A DNA stretch of 64,000 nt from Vitellaria paradoxa (Eukaryota; Streptophyta; Magnoliopsida; Ericales; Sapotaceae). The translations under genes and the position numbers were made by a program. Shown one piece after another: positions 1 to 10,036 of this stretch. Location: assembly GCA_019916065.1 (NCBI GenBank), contig CM034233.1, positions 13,597,573 through 13,661,572 on the forward strand. Reading direction: 5' to 3'. Below the pieces are notes generated by a model that was not told the DNA's origin, did not search any database, and saw only the letters and a list, made by a program, of their open reading frames with translations. How positions within the stretch are numbered: the first letter of the stretch is position 1; each line of letters starts with the position of its first letter.

Positions 1-822
1 ACAAACCTAAGTGAACTAGCGTGCCAATCGAAACAAAATAGAGTGCACAAGAACAAATAGGGAACAACTACGATAACAAGATTTGAAACCAAAACCCCTT
101 GAAACCAGAGCCTTGATTATCTCAAAAGTTTAAACTGTTAGGAAATTGGCATAACAATGTATATCATACTACTTAACACTTTATTTTAGAAAAGCACGAA
201 AAAGAAAAAGAAATTGAACTGTCAAAAAATGGGCTCAACAATGTATTGAAAGCTAACTTTAACAATTTCTTTTAGGAAAGCATGAGAAAGAAAAAATAAT
301 TGACTGATCCCACATTTTGTACGTGTAACATATTTGATTGCTGATATTTGAGCATCTGCTAGTAGTTACATTCCCTTTTCTGATTAATTGTTTTTATGAA
401 GGTTTGATTAAGTGATTAATGACATTATCTATAATTTGAGGACTAAAAGATATTTACTGCAAGAGCCAAGTCTTGGCATAGAAATCTGGAACTTATAATT
501 TGATGAAGTTTAGAGTGGTCATTTGCTCTCTTATCAAATGATATGAGCTGCTCAACAATCTGGATCCTTTTATCTTCCACTTCTGATATTGGATATTAGT
601 TATAGTCTATGGATATTAAACCACTTTAGTACCAGTTGTCACAGTTGTAGTTGCTGGAACTATCTAATTGTCATTTATTCCACTTCCCCCTCCCCCAAAA
701 AAAAACCAAAAAAAAAAAATATGGAAAGCAAGAAAGAAAGAAAACACACACACACCAACTTGTGGTCTTGTGTAATAATTCATTCTAAGATTAAGCAAAA
801 AAATTTCCTTTTCTCTTTGCAG
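1..822 (+). other. Intron sequence upstream of the last NEF1 exon
   Basis: AT-rich non-coding sequence ending in a pyrimidine-rich tract and an AG acceptor at 821-822. An open frame runs into it from 589, but its translation is low-complexity (poly-K, poly-T/H) and unlike the conserved protein that starts exactly at the AG, so I read it as intron. A C-rich then A-rich stretch lies at about 684-720. No further exon could be recognised here. Confidence 0.75.
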
Positions 823-2172
823 TCTGCTAAGAGATGTCTGGTGCTTGTAGTGGCAACGGGGCTGCTGTTTATTCTCTTGCAGCCCCCAGTTCCAGTATCA
901 TGGACTTATCACTCTGACCTAATAAAAGCAGCTCGTCAATCATCTGATGATATCTCCATATATGGTTTCCCAACATTAAAGCCGACATGGCCATCATGGC
1001 TACTTATCACAGCAATCCTGCTCACTCTAGCAGCAGTAACATCCATCATCCCTATTAAGTATATTGTTGAGTTGAGGGCATTTTATTCCATTGCCATGGG
1101 GACTGCATTGGGTGTTTATATAGCTGCAGGATACTTCCTTCAAGCGGCTATGTTGCGTACCCTTATAGTTGTAACAATGGTCTGCACCTCTATTTTTGTG
1201 GTCTTCACCCATTTCCCATCTGCCTCAAGCACAAAACTCCTACCGTGGGTGTTTGCTTTACTTGTAGCTCTCTTTCCTGTGACTTATTTATTGGAAGGCC
1301 AGGTGAGAATCAAGAGCTTATTTGGGGATAGTGGAGTTGGTGATGCAGAAGAGGAAGACAACAGGTTGACGACACTACTTGCTGTCGATGGGGCAAGGAC
1401 AGCTCTTCTTGGTTTATATGCAGCTATTTTTATGCTTATTGCATTGGAGATAAAATTCGAATTGGCTTCACTTATGCGAGAAAAGGCTATTGAAAGGGGA
1501 GGAATTAGACATAACCAATCTGGTCAAAGCGGCTCTGCAGCTTGTGCTCCAAAGTTAAGGTTCATGCAGCAGCATAGGACATCAACGGTGTCAGCCTTCA
1601 CTATTAAGAGGATGGCTGCAGAGGGAGCCTGGATGCCAGCGGTTGGCAATGTTGCTACTATAATGTGCTTTGCTATATGCCTAATCTTGAATGTCAATCT
1701 TACAGGTGGATCAAACCGTGCAATATTCTTCTTGGCACCTATCTTGTTGCTTCTCAACCAGGACTCTGATTTTGTTGCTGGGTTTGGGGACAAGCAGAGG
1801 TATTTCCCAGTTACCCTAGTTATTTCAGCATACTTCGTATTGACTGCAATCTATAGCATATGGGAGGACATATGGCATGGGAATGCTGGTTGGGGACTGG
1901 AAATTGGAGGACCAGATTGGTTATTTGCAGTCAAGAATGTGGCACTCCTTGTCTTAACTTTCCCCAGTCATATCCTTTTTAACCGGTTTGTGTGGAGCTA
2001 CACAAAGTGGACAGACTCAACGCCACTGCTGGCGTTGCCTCTTAATCTTCCATCAGTCATAATCACGGATGTGATCAAGATTAGAATATTGGGACTTCTT
2101 GGAATAGTATACTCCTTGGCTCAATATTTGATTTCTAGACAACAATATATGTCAGGTTTGAAGTTTATTTAG
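823..2172 (+). CDS. NEF1: NEF1 (No Exine Formation 1)-like membrane protein, C-terminal exon (partial)
   Basis: This is the last coding exon of a plant multi-pass membrane protein matching Arabidopsis NO EXINE FORMATION 1, which is needed for pollen-wall exine patterning and for plastid membrane and lipid integrity in the tapetum. It encodes 449 residues plus a TAG stop, roughly the C-terminal 40 percent of the family's length of about 1,100 residues. The remainder lies upstream of the window. Conserved landmarks are SAKRCLVLVVATGLLF at the exon start, YHSDLIKAARQSSDDISIYG, ELRAFYSIAMG, THFPSASSTKLLPWVFALL, WMPAVGNVATIMCFAICLIL, LLLNQDSD, GFGDKQRYFPVTL and SRQQYMSGL near the end. About eight hydrophobic stretches look like membrane helices. 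The exon begins in phase 0 after a TTTCTCTTTGCAG acceptor, and the open frame upstream of 823 is intron. The neighbouring transporter gene is convergent, with stop codons about 1.2 kb apart. The identification rests on remembered family sequence. Confidence 0.93.
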   Translation, partial: SAKRCLVLVVATGLLFILLQPPVPVSWTYHSDLIKAARQSSDDISIYGFPTLKPTWPSWLLITAILLTLAAVTSIIPIKYIVELRAFYSIAMGTALGVYIAAGYFLQAAMLRTLIVVTMVCTSIFVVFTHFPSASSTKLLPWVFALLVALFPVTYLLEGQVRIKSLFGDSGVGDAEEEDNRLTTLLAVDGARTALLGLYAAIFMLIALEIKFELASLMREKAIERGGIRHNQSGQSGSAACAPKLRFMQQHRTSTVSAFTIKRMAAEGAWMPAVGNVATIMCFAICLILNVNLTGGSNRAIFFLAPILLLLNQDSDFVAGFGDKQRYFPVTLVISAYFVLTAIYSIWEDIWHGNAGWGLEIGGPDWLFAVKNVALLVLTFPSHILFNRFVWSYTKWTDSTPLLALPLNLPSVIITDVIKIRILGLLGIVYSLAQYLISRQQYMSGLKFI

Positions 2173-2594
2173 ATGAAAATATAGTCTTTTGTACAATATA
2201 TTTTTGGCTATTTTCAAGTGGGATATGAAAGTTGGGAGTTTCTTGCCACCTCTTTACCTTTCCGTTTGGGTTGGGTTCACCCCAAAATCACGGGCTAAAG
2301 CTGTTAAGAACTTGGGAAACAAATTAAGGCTTTTGCTTGCAACCCGCAGGCGGGCTAATTAATTTCGGGTGACCGGTTAGGCCTTGCTAAACTGAGTTTG
2401 GTCTTAATGTTCAGTAGGCCATATGCTTTGATGTGCTTGTACAATCGAATATGGGCTGACAGTGGAACTGTCGTTTTGAAGATTAGATCCCTTGACATAA
2501 AACTTATTTGTCAAGATAAAAGAAAATGGATGAGGATTCAAAATTTAATTGGCTTACTTGGTTTGCTGCGGAAAATGGAAGAGAAAAATAATAC

Positions 2595-2616
2595 ATATAT
2601 ATATATATATATATAT
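2595..2616. repeat. (AT)n microsatellite
   Basis: Eleven uninterrupted AT dinucleotides. Similar AT runs recur in nearly every spacer and large intron of this window (for example near 5800, 6260, 12855, 15905, 30433, 52632, 53526, 53868 and 58648). Confidence 0.9.
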
Positions 2617-2819
2617 GGATTTTAATAAGAACATATTTTAAGATTTTATTTTTTTCGTTCCTATTTTTCTATCCCTTTCTTACCTTTTACCCTTTCAGTT
2701 TCTTTTCCGTCCTCACTCCAAACATACCCTAGGAGCTAAACAGAGCAGTCTCTTCAACTTCCTAAAAGACTAGAAAATTCCCGTTTCTTTCTGGCAGAAA
2801 CTGTAACTTTTACCTAAGC

Positions 2820-2820
<1 letters not shown>

Positions 2821-2850
<30 letters not shown>
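2821..2850. repeat. 30-nt poly(A) homopolymer
   Basis: Thirty consecutive A residues on the + strand, between the family-A MITE end and the NPF 3' region. It could be the tail of an old retroposed sequence, but no flanking target-site duplication was found. Confidence 0.85.
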
Positions 2851-2851
<1 letters not shown>

Positions 2852-3379
2852 CGTGTTAATATTTTTTTGAACATTTTTTTTTCAAAGGAAATTAAACTAT
2901 GCAATCTGGATTATGAAAGGCAAGGGAAAGAGTTTGTGTCAAATAAATAAATAAATTCTAGGTGTAAGAAGAACAGTGCTTCAGATTTAAGCTTAACAAT
3001 CTGCATTTGTTTAGCAGCACAATCGATTACCAGCTGAGGGGTCTCACACCTCTTATTACAAAGTATTGGCATAGAAATCCCGTTCCCAAGAAGAAAAAAG
3101 GAAGAAAAAATTGTAGTTTTTTTCTTTTTTTGGGTGGTGTTTGCTTTGGGGGTAGACTCTAGGACAATTACATTAATAAAGGGAGGATTTTGATTAATAG
3201 ACATTACTTGTGCAAAGTAGAGGTGGGGGCCATCAGCGCTTGGACAAGAGAATTTTGGTATCAACAATTAAAATGGTTGTAAACCAATTAAAACAATTGT
3301 TCATGTGTCATCTCGTAATGATCCCACCTTACAAGAGGGAAGGTCTCTTGTCCAACTCAAATGCACCATGCCTGACAAA

Positions 3380-5730
3380 CTATTTACCGTCTCCGTACCC
3401 ATTTACTTGTCCACCAATTTCCATTTCCTGCTTTGCTCTGTACTGATAACTACGAGCCGCGTATAGAAAAGCAATGAAATTGATCGCACTCAGGACCGCA
3501 AGAAGCCAATAGAAGTAATCAAACCTCCCCGTATTTATATTCTGGGACAGCCACGAAGGTTGTCTTCTCCCATCGTTACCCGTCACAGATTTGATCACAC
3601 TGTTCAGTATAGTCGCGGCAAAGCAACCCAAACCTCCGGCCACCGCAGCATAAGCCGAACCTATGCTCCTCATTGCGTCCGGGGCCTCCTCGTAGAGGAA
3701 TTCCAGCAATCCCACAATGCAGAAAACCTCAGCGATCCCAATCAGGCAGTACTGGATTAACAGCCAGTAGGCGCTTAGCTCCGGCATGGCAGTCAGGAAA
3801 CTAGCCTCGTAACCATGTTTGATCGCGTAATTTCTTCTGTACCTCTCGAAAATCCCGGCCCATGCCACGGAGAGGATCGAAACCGCCAACCCAATGCCCA
3901 CCCTCTGAAGCTGAGAGGCTCCGTGAGGGTGGCCGGTGATGCGCCGGGACAGCGGGACAAAGACTGAGTAGTAGAGAGAGAGTAGGAGGAATATGCTGAG
4001 GCCTGGAAAGACGGGCATGCATGTTACTGGGAGCTTGAGATGACCAATATGGGTGTTCAGTGTGTACGCTTGCTGTACGGATAGGGTCAAAAACTCTGTG
4101 AGGATTAGATTGAGCATTATAGTGCAAGCTGGGATTGGAATTAGTCTCAAGAGGATCTTAACTTCTTCTACTTGTGTCACCGTGCAAAGCCGCCATTGAC
4201 TTGGTTTGGTGCCGTCTTCCTTCAGTTGCAGGGCTGCTTTGTCCAAACATCTGTGGGGGCAAAATATTGGAACCAGTATTTTAGATGAATAGGATTCACT
4301 TCAAGTCGTGTAACAATGCCATTTTTCTTAAAGCAAAATTCGGCTTTATATTGTGCAATTAAGGATATGCAAATTCTCTTTTAGAAAAAAATAAAATTCT
4401 TTATTACGCTTTGCACTCGTGAAATCAATACAAAAGTCCCTTACCTGAAACTGTCAGTGTGAGCTATCTTACCGCTGCCCTTAATAGCAGATCGATTGCC
4501 TGGAACCTCAAAGAGGCCCACAAACTCGCCGCTGTGGAAGGAAGCATTTCTCTTCCGAAAGGCGGCAACCAACACTTGTGCAACCCGAGTCAGAGGGCTG
4601 CCTCCAGGCATCCTATGCCGGTACAAGGGAGTGCCGAGGAAGAAGAACATGTTGGACATCCCCATAGCTACAGCCAAGGAACCGAAAGCAGATCCCCATC
4701 CATGTTCCATCTGAATGTAGACGACGGCAGTGAACGCAACGATCGCCCCAACGGTGACAGAAAGATAGAAGAAGTTGAAAAACCTGTCCAGGTGAGACTT
4801 GTAGTCCCTGCTCCTTTCATCAAACTGATCAGCCCCAAAAGAAGAGACGCAGGGCCTTATTCCCGCTGCTCCGAATCCAGTCACGTAAAGAACTGCGTAG
4901 AGGTAGACCATCTGCCATGGCTTTGCGGGTTCGCAGTTGCCCAGAAGTAGGGCGATCTGATCGCACTGGCCTTGGTTTGGCACGAAAATTTTCATCGTGG
5001 CGCATAAGGTTATTCCCGTCAAACCCTCCGGGAGAGAAAAAGAAGTAGCAAACAATTCTTGTCAGTTCGTCAATAAACGAATGAAGAATATTAGAAACCA
5101 CCCACATTTGCATTTTTTTTTTTTTCAAATTCATTGCCTGGATGAAGAGATCTTACTGCTAGATAGATGGTGGTGAATATGGCAATCGTCCAATATCGAC
5201 CAAGATAAGCATCGGCTAAAAAGCCACCGAAAACAGAGGAGGCCTGTGATATTCCTAAGAAATTGTTAACTGCATTAGCTGAACTTGAGAAAGGACGATG
5301 CATGACGTAGAACATAAATGCCACCATGTTAACGGAGAGCCCAAAATAAGCCATTCTCTCCGCCATTTCGTTCCCTGAAACAAGAAATTAAGGATTCAAA
5401 TCCCCCCAAAAATTTAAAAAAAAATAAATAAATAAATAAAAACACGAAGAAGTGTATTTGAGGATAAACAGAACTGAATCCGGGGGACCCACCAAAAATG
5501 AAGAAGGCTGCAATCCAGCCACCTGTTTTGGATAGATCTGCAATGGGCTTCCTATGGATGTCGACTGGTGTAGTTCCTCCTCCTGTGTAACCACCGCCTA
5601 GAGCTGTGCGTCGATCGTCAGATTCAAGGAAGTAGGTTCGAAGCTTCTTTCTACGAAATGAATCGGAGTTCTCATCTAGTGGTGTGGCGGGTTGGACAAG
5701 TTGAGGTGACTTGATTTCTCTGGCACTCAT
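3380..5730 (-). CDS. NPF6.1: NRT1/PTR family (NPF6.1-like) proton-coupled transporter
   Basis: A complete major-facilitator transporter of the plant NPF (nitrate/peptide/hormone) family. Exons on the minus strand are 5493-5730, 5157-5374, 4445-5025 and 3380-4250. All junctions are GT-AG and the phases close to 1,908 nt, or 635 residues. The N-terminus is hydrophilic (about 60 residues) and is followed by GGWIAAFFIFGNEMAER, in which the NPF proton-coupling ExxER motif is E82-E85-R86. Further landmarks are GFGAAGIRPCVSSFGADQFDE, YLSVTVGAIVAFT, the large central loop ending CLDKAALQLKEDG, TVTQVEEVKILLRLIPIP, GIAEVFCIVGLLEFLYEEAPDAMRSIG and the final helices before a polar tail. The sequence resembles Arabidopsis At5g13400 (NPF6.1), which is adjacent to NEF1 in that genome as it is here. 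The transported substrate cannot be read from sequence. The promoter side lies toward 5731-6300. Confidence 0.93.
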
Positions 5731-6395
5731 CTCTGCAAAACTACAACCGCAACAATTTTGAGAACTATTTTACAAGTATCCACTGCAAATACGTATATGT
5801 ATATATATATATATATATATAAATACGTACTTAGCAAATCAAATTACCAGCAAGCAAGAAAACTCTGGTTGCTGGCTAGTGGCTGGGGACAAACAAAATG
5901 TGACTAGTTTGATCAGAATTTGGGAGTGATCACAAACAATTTATAAGATGTGTGATGGAAGACTTAAAAGTCACCGAACTCAATTGAATACCACCATCTG
6001 ATAACGAACACACAGCGCATCGTGTCGAGAATCATAGACAATGTAGAAGTCCCTACACTGACTAGAGCATTAATTAATTCCTTGGGGCGAATTAAAAAAA
6101 AAAAAAATAGAAGGAACAGATATTGTTTACATAAATTAAGTAGAGGAACTTACGCAAAGCTTATAATAGGAACCCAAAATGAATAAAGAGGGGGAGGAGG
6201 GGATTGTGGACGTTGAAGGAGAAGTATATTTGTTATAGTTAAATGGAATGAGCAACATATATATATATATATATATAAATGGATGAATAATAAATAGAGT
6301 GGCAAATGCCGTCCAATTAAACCGAGTTAAAGTACACCGGGATGGTTAGAGAGTAAATGAAGGGAAGGCTTTGTCATCATGATGTATTCTGATCG

Positions 6396-6712
6396 TCTTC
6401 AACTTTGCGGTATAAACAATACTTTTAACGTTGAAATTCAATTTTCTTTTAATTGTTATTGGCAATCAGATAGAACGTTTTGAAATTCATCATCGTCATC
6501 ATCTTCAACTTTATGTGCAGTATGAACAATCCTTTTAATGTTGAAATTCATTTTTCTTTTAATTGTTATTGACAATTAGACAGAACGTTTTGAAATTCAT
6601 CCTCATCTTTAACTTTGTGTAATAAACAATACTCTTAACGTTGAAATTTTATTTTTACCTTTAAATGTTACTGACAATCAAACAGAGCGTTCTGAAATTT
6701 GAAACGGTATAT
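6396..6712. repeat. Three-copy, about 105-bp tandem repeat
   Basis: Three diverged head-to-tail copies begin at 6396, 6502 and 6606. Each has the order TCTT(C/T)AACTTT, AACAAT, TTGAAATT, TTAATTGTTATTG-like, CAGA(A/G)CGTT, TGAAATT. They lie about 0.7 kb upstream of the NPF start codon, so they could sit inside its distal promoter. Confidence 0.85.
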
Positions 6713-6765
6713 CACAAACAAGTAGGGTTCTGAAATTTGAAACGGTGTATCACAAACAAGTGGGA
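6690..6765. repeat. 38-bp tandem duplication
   Basis: Two adjacent 38-bp copies, each starting TTCTGAAATTTGAAACGGT and containing ATCACAAACAAGT, differ at only a few positions. The duplication overlaps the tail of the third 105-bp repeat and looks recent. Confidence 0.9.
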
Positions 6766-8279
6766 TTACAGTGCAATTGCCATAAATATAGTGACAATTT
6801 AAAGCAAGCAAACAAACAATACCATTAAAGATTGACCCAAAGTCCAACCAACTCTGGGAGGACGGAGGAGGAGTAGGTGTGGATAATAAATGGAATGGGG
6901 AAATGAGAGTGTCCCATTAGAGTAAGCGCCGGTATTAATGACATTAACCGCCCAATACATTGTTGTGGGAGAAAAGCATAAGCTGGTTTGGACTTTCTTT
7001 GAGATAAGACGACCAACTTTCAATTACTTCCATTAAATAGGCACCCCGGAATTCGGTGGTAGATATTCGACCCTTAAATGAGCGGCGACATCATTTTTTG
7101 TCATCAATAGAGTCATTTTTTTTCTTCTTTTTTATAAAATTTTTAAATGTTTTATTTAAGATTAACCTAAAATATTAAGCAAGTATAATTAACTTTTTAG
7201 TATTTTTTCAGGCACAGTTCTATTAAAATACGAAATATTATTACAGGTAATATTTTCATTGACCATTAATGAGTGTTCGAGCATGTTAATATTACCAAAA
7301 GAAAACAAAATTATCTTTTATAAATTTAGGTAGAGTTTGAGAAGCAAAAAAATTAACCTTTTTTGTGTTGGGAAGGAGAAAAAAAAAAGCTAGTTTTTTT
7401 ATTTTTTTTTTGTTAATTTGATATTTTTACCTTTTATTATTAAAAAAAATTTAAAATATAAGACAGTAAATTTAATTATTTTAGAAAAAATTAATAAAAA
7501 AAAATAAGTTGCTAAAAGTTAGTTAGTAGCTAGTAGTTACTAAACACATTCTTAGTTTTTACTTCTTTTTTTTTCCCCACAATACCAATTTTTTTTTAAT
7601 ATCTCAATGCAACCCACTTTAAAAAAAAAAAAATTGATTATCTAAAATGTTTCCTAATATTTAGACCCTATATATAAAATCCCGATTCTGTTTCATATTT
7701 TCTAGTGGATAATCTCCCATAGGCCTAAATCCCATAATGGAATGGATTTGGCCGGCGGTCGTGATGCATTTAGATAAATCACCTCATTCTCCTTTAAATT
7801 CTCTTCCCCCTTTTTTTTTTTTTTTTTGAATTGCTCTTTTTGTTTGAAAAATTAGCTATATATGTTATATATTTTTCTTACTGTTATGTTTTTGATACCT
7901 AGTCTTGCATTGAGATGAGATCGATAAATTAGATGCAGTTTTCCTTCCTTCATGCAGACATTAGAAATTTAATTTGATTGTTTTTGTGGGGGGGGGGGGG
8001 GGGGAGAATGCCTGCAGTTTTGATGCTTACTCTCTCTCTATATATATATATCTACATTTTTGAATAATGGAACTCCATGAAGTAAGTATATTGAAATTTC
8101 GTTGTTTCGGATGGAAATCAGTCAAGAACTTAAGGTTTGCTTTCAATATAACTATACCCAGGTGTATACTCTTGGCTAACTCGATTTTATGCTTGCATGA
8201 TCATGATCCTGTGTCTGTCATTGACAGTTGGGAAGATTTCACCGCCTAAAAACTCCATAATGAAATAGTTAAAAAATTT

Positions 8280-8676
8280 GAAGCTAATTATTTATTTATT
8301 TATTTTTTTTAATGAACACCAAAGTCAACAAACCAACTAAAAAGTTGGTCTGCTGACTGAGGTTATACGAAATACACACACCCAACTCCTAATATGGAGC
8401 AAGCCACAAAGAGCCCACCACACACACACACACTTAACTCCCGATGTGGAAGCAAGCCCCCAAAAAGTTCACCAGACATCTCTTTGGGTCTAAACCCGAA
8501 CTGCAGCGCAGCCCATCAGAGATAGTGAGGCCCAACACCGAAAAATCAAAATTTATTTTTTTTTATAAAGACCAAAGTTAACAAACCAATTCAAAAGTTA
8601 ATCCGCCGACTGAGGTTATATGAAACATACACACACTCAACTCTCGTTTTGTGGGAGCAAGAAGCTAATTATTTAT
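8280..8676 (-). mobile_element. Poly(A)-tailed retroposon (SINE-like), 16-bp target-site duplication
   Basis: A perfect 16-bp direct repeat, GAAGCTAATTATTTAT, flanks a 365-bp insert at 8280-8295 and 8661-8676. The insert's left end is T/A-rich, so on the minus strand it ends in an A-rich tail. Long perfect target duplications plus a tail are the hallmark of target-primed reverse transcription. The two ends of the insert are themselves related: about 90 bp containing ACTGAGGTTATA(C/T)GAAA and ACACACAC recurs near 8315-8400 and 8563-8660, with a third partial copy around 8415-8450. This gives a dimer-like build. No clear pol III A and B boxes or coding sequence were seen, so the class (SINE or truncated LINE) is unresolved. 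Confidence 0.75.
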
Positions 8677-10036
8677 CTACCTCACAAGTTCCTTTCAAGA
8701 ATTTCACTGCAGGGACAAGTGCTTTGGATAAAAAAAAAATGGTGCCAACGGAGCCCACTGGAAAGAATGAGTTTGGACGTGCTGGTGAAAGTTCAAATTC
8801 ATCCTCAAAAGGTAAGAAAGAGAGCAACACCACCCTCCCCCCCGCCCCCAAAAAAAGTTGAACCTCCAAAAGTTACAAATACTTCTTCAAAGGTGGTGAA
8901 AGTTATAAGTCTCATGGTAATCCCATCCTAACTTTAATACTGACATCGACTCAAATAAGATATCTCTTGAAACTCTACCCATCACTCATAGGTTCATTCC
9001 CATGTCACCAATGTGACGTGAAATGACATATTAGACTTTATTATTACAAATTATATAAGATCATTAGAAAGAATTTTAAAATTATGTTTAAGGGACAAAC
9101 TTAATCGAGAAATAACAAATTTTCATTAAATAAATTTCATATATTAGTTAAAAAGATAAGAGTTTTTGAATAAAGAATTGACAATGTTGAAAAGTTTCAT
9201 AAATTTTAATGGAATGAAATTTAAAAATATATTTCTTAAAACTAAATATACGTGAATTTGGAAGACTATATGTGTGCATTCTCATACTTAATTCCCATCT
9301 TTGTATTTTATTTTTAATTTTTTTTTGTTTTTAATGTTTTATTTCAAACTAAAAAATTAAAAAAACAAAAGAATAAAAAATTTGTTTTTAATGTGTAACT
9401 CATTTGTGATTTTAGATATTCATGGAATAGGTGTTTAACAAATGTTCCATTCAATTTAAATTACTTATACTTTTTCTTTATGACTCGATAAGCATTTACA
9501 TAGTTATGATATACCTCTCTTAAACATAATCTCTGAGTTTTAATACTACTAGCTCCATCACATACAAAATTCCCAAAGTGAATTACAAAATTCCCATAGT
9601 GAACAATTCATCTCTTCATTCCTATTTAACCCTTGCATGCTCAAGTCAATGGAGCTGAAAAATTCATCACTTCACGAAAAAGTTACCGGCACCATTACAA
9701 ATCAAGTGAAAAAATTCACAAGTGCGAAACTGAGAGAGTAAATTTAATAATTACTGAAAAAAAAAAATGAGGAATGACCAGCCAAATAACATTTTCACTC
9801 GACAGTCTCTCTCATTCATCACCCATAAACATAAAGAGGGAATATACATTAGACACAAGTTTTCACTTACAGAGAAGGTGATAAAACCCCGACTAATTAT
9901 AATTATACATCAGTATCCCCTCTTGCAGCACTCTCGTCGATGACCTTTTACAACAGGTAAAATAACCCCACCATCTTTTTATTAAATTGTTCTGACAACA
10001 CCCAAAAAGAAAAAAAAACAAAGAGTATCACACAGC

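Larger units (their letters stand above)
2173..3379. other. Spacer between convergent NEF1 and NPF genes
   Basis: It contains the 3' untranslated regions of both convergent genes and no supported gene. A partial family-A MITE end (about 2628-2733, finishing CTCCAAACATACCCTA) and two simple repeats are the only structure seen. Short open frames here translate to low-complexity sequence. Confidence 0.6.
5731..10036. other. Spacer upstream of NPF6.1 and downstream of transaldolase
   Basis: No gene is supported. The first few hundred bases should hold the NPF promoter and 5' UTR, and the last part (about 9600-10036) the transaldolase 3' UTR. In between lie AT microsatellites (5797-5821, 6260-6277), a three-copy tandem repeat, a 38-bp duplication, a 17-nt poly(G) run at 7988-8004 and a retroposon with long target duplications at 8280-8676. 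Short open frames at 8067-8249 and 8620-8931 match nothing I recognise. Confidence 0.6.

Noticed and set aside
589..822. N-terminal extension of the NEF1 open frame beginning at an ATG at 589
   Set aside because: Low-complexity translation, unlike the family. The conserved protein begins exactly after a strong splice acceptor at 821-822, so this is intron.
8067..8249. 60-codon open frame on the + strand
   Set aside because: No recognisable domain, no flanking exons, and AT-rich spacer context. Length is compatible with chance.
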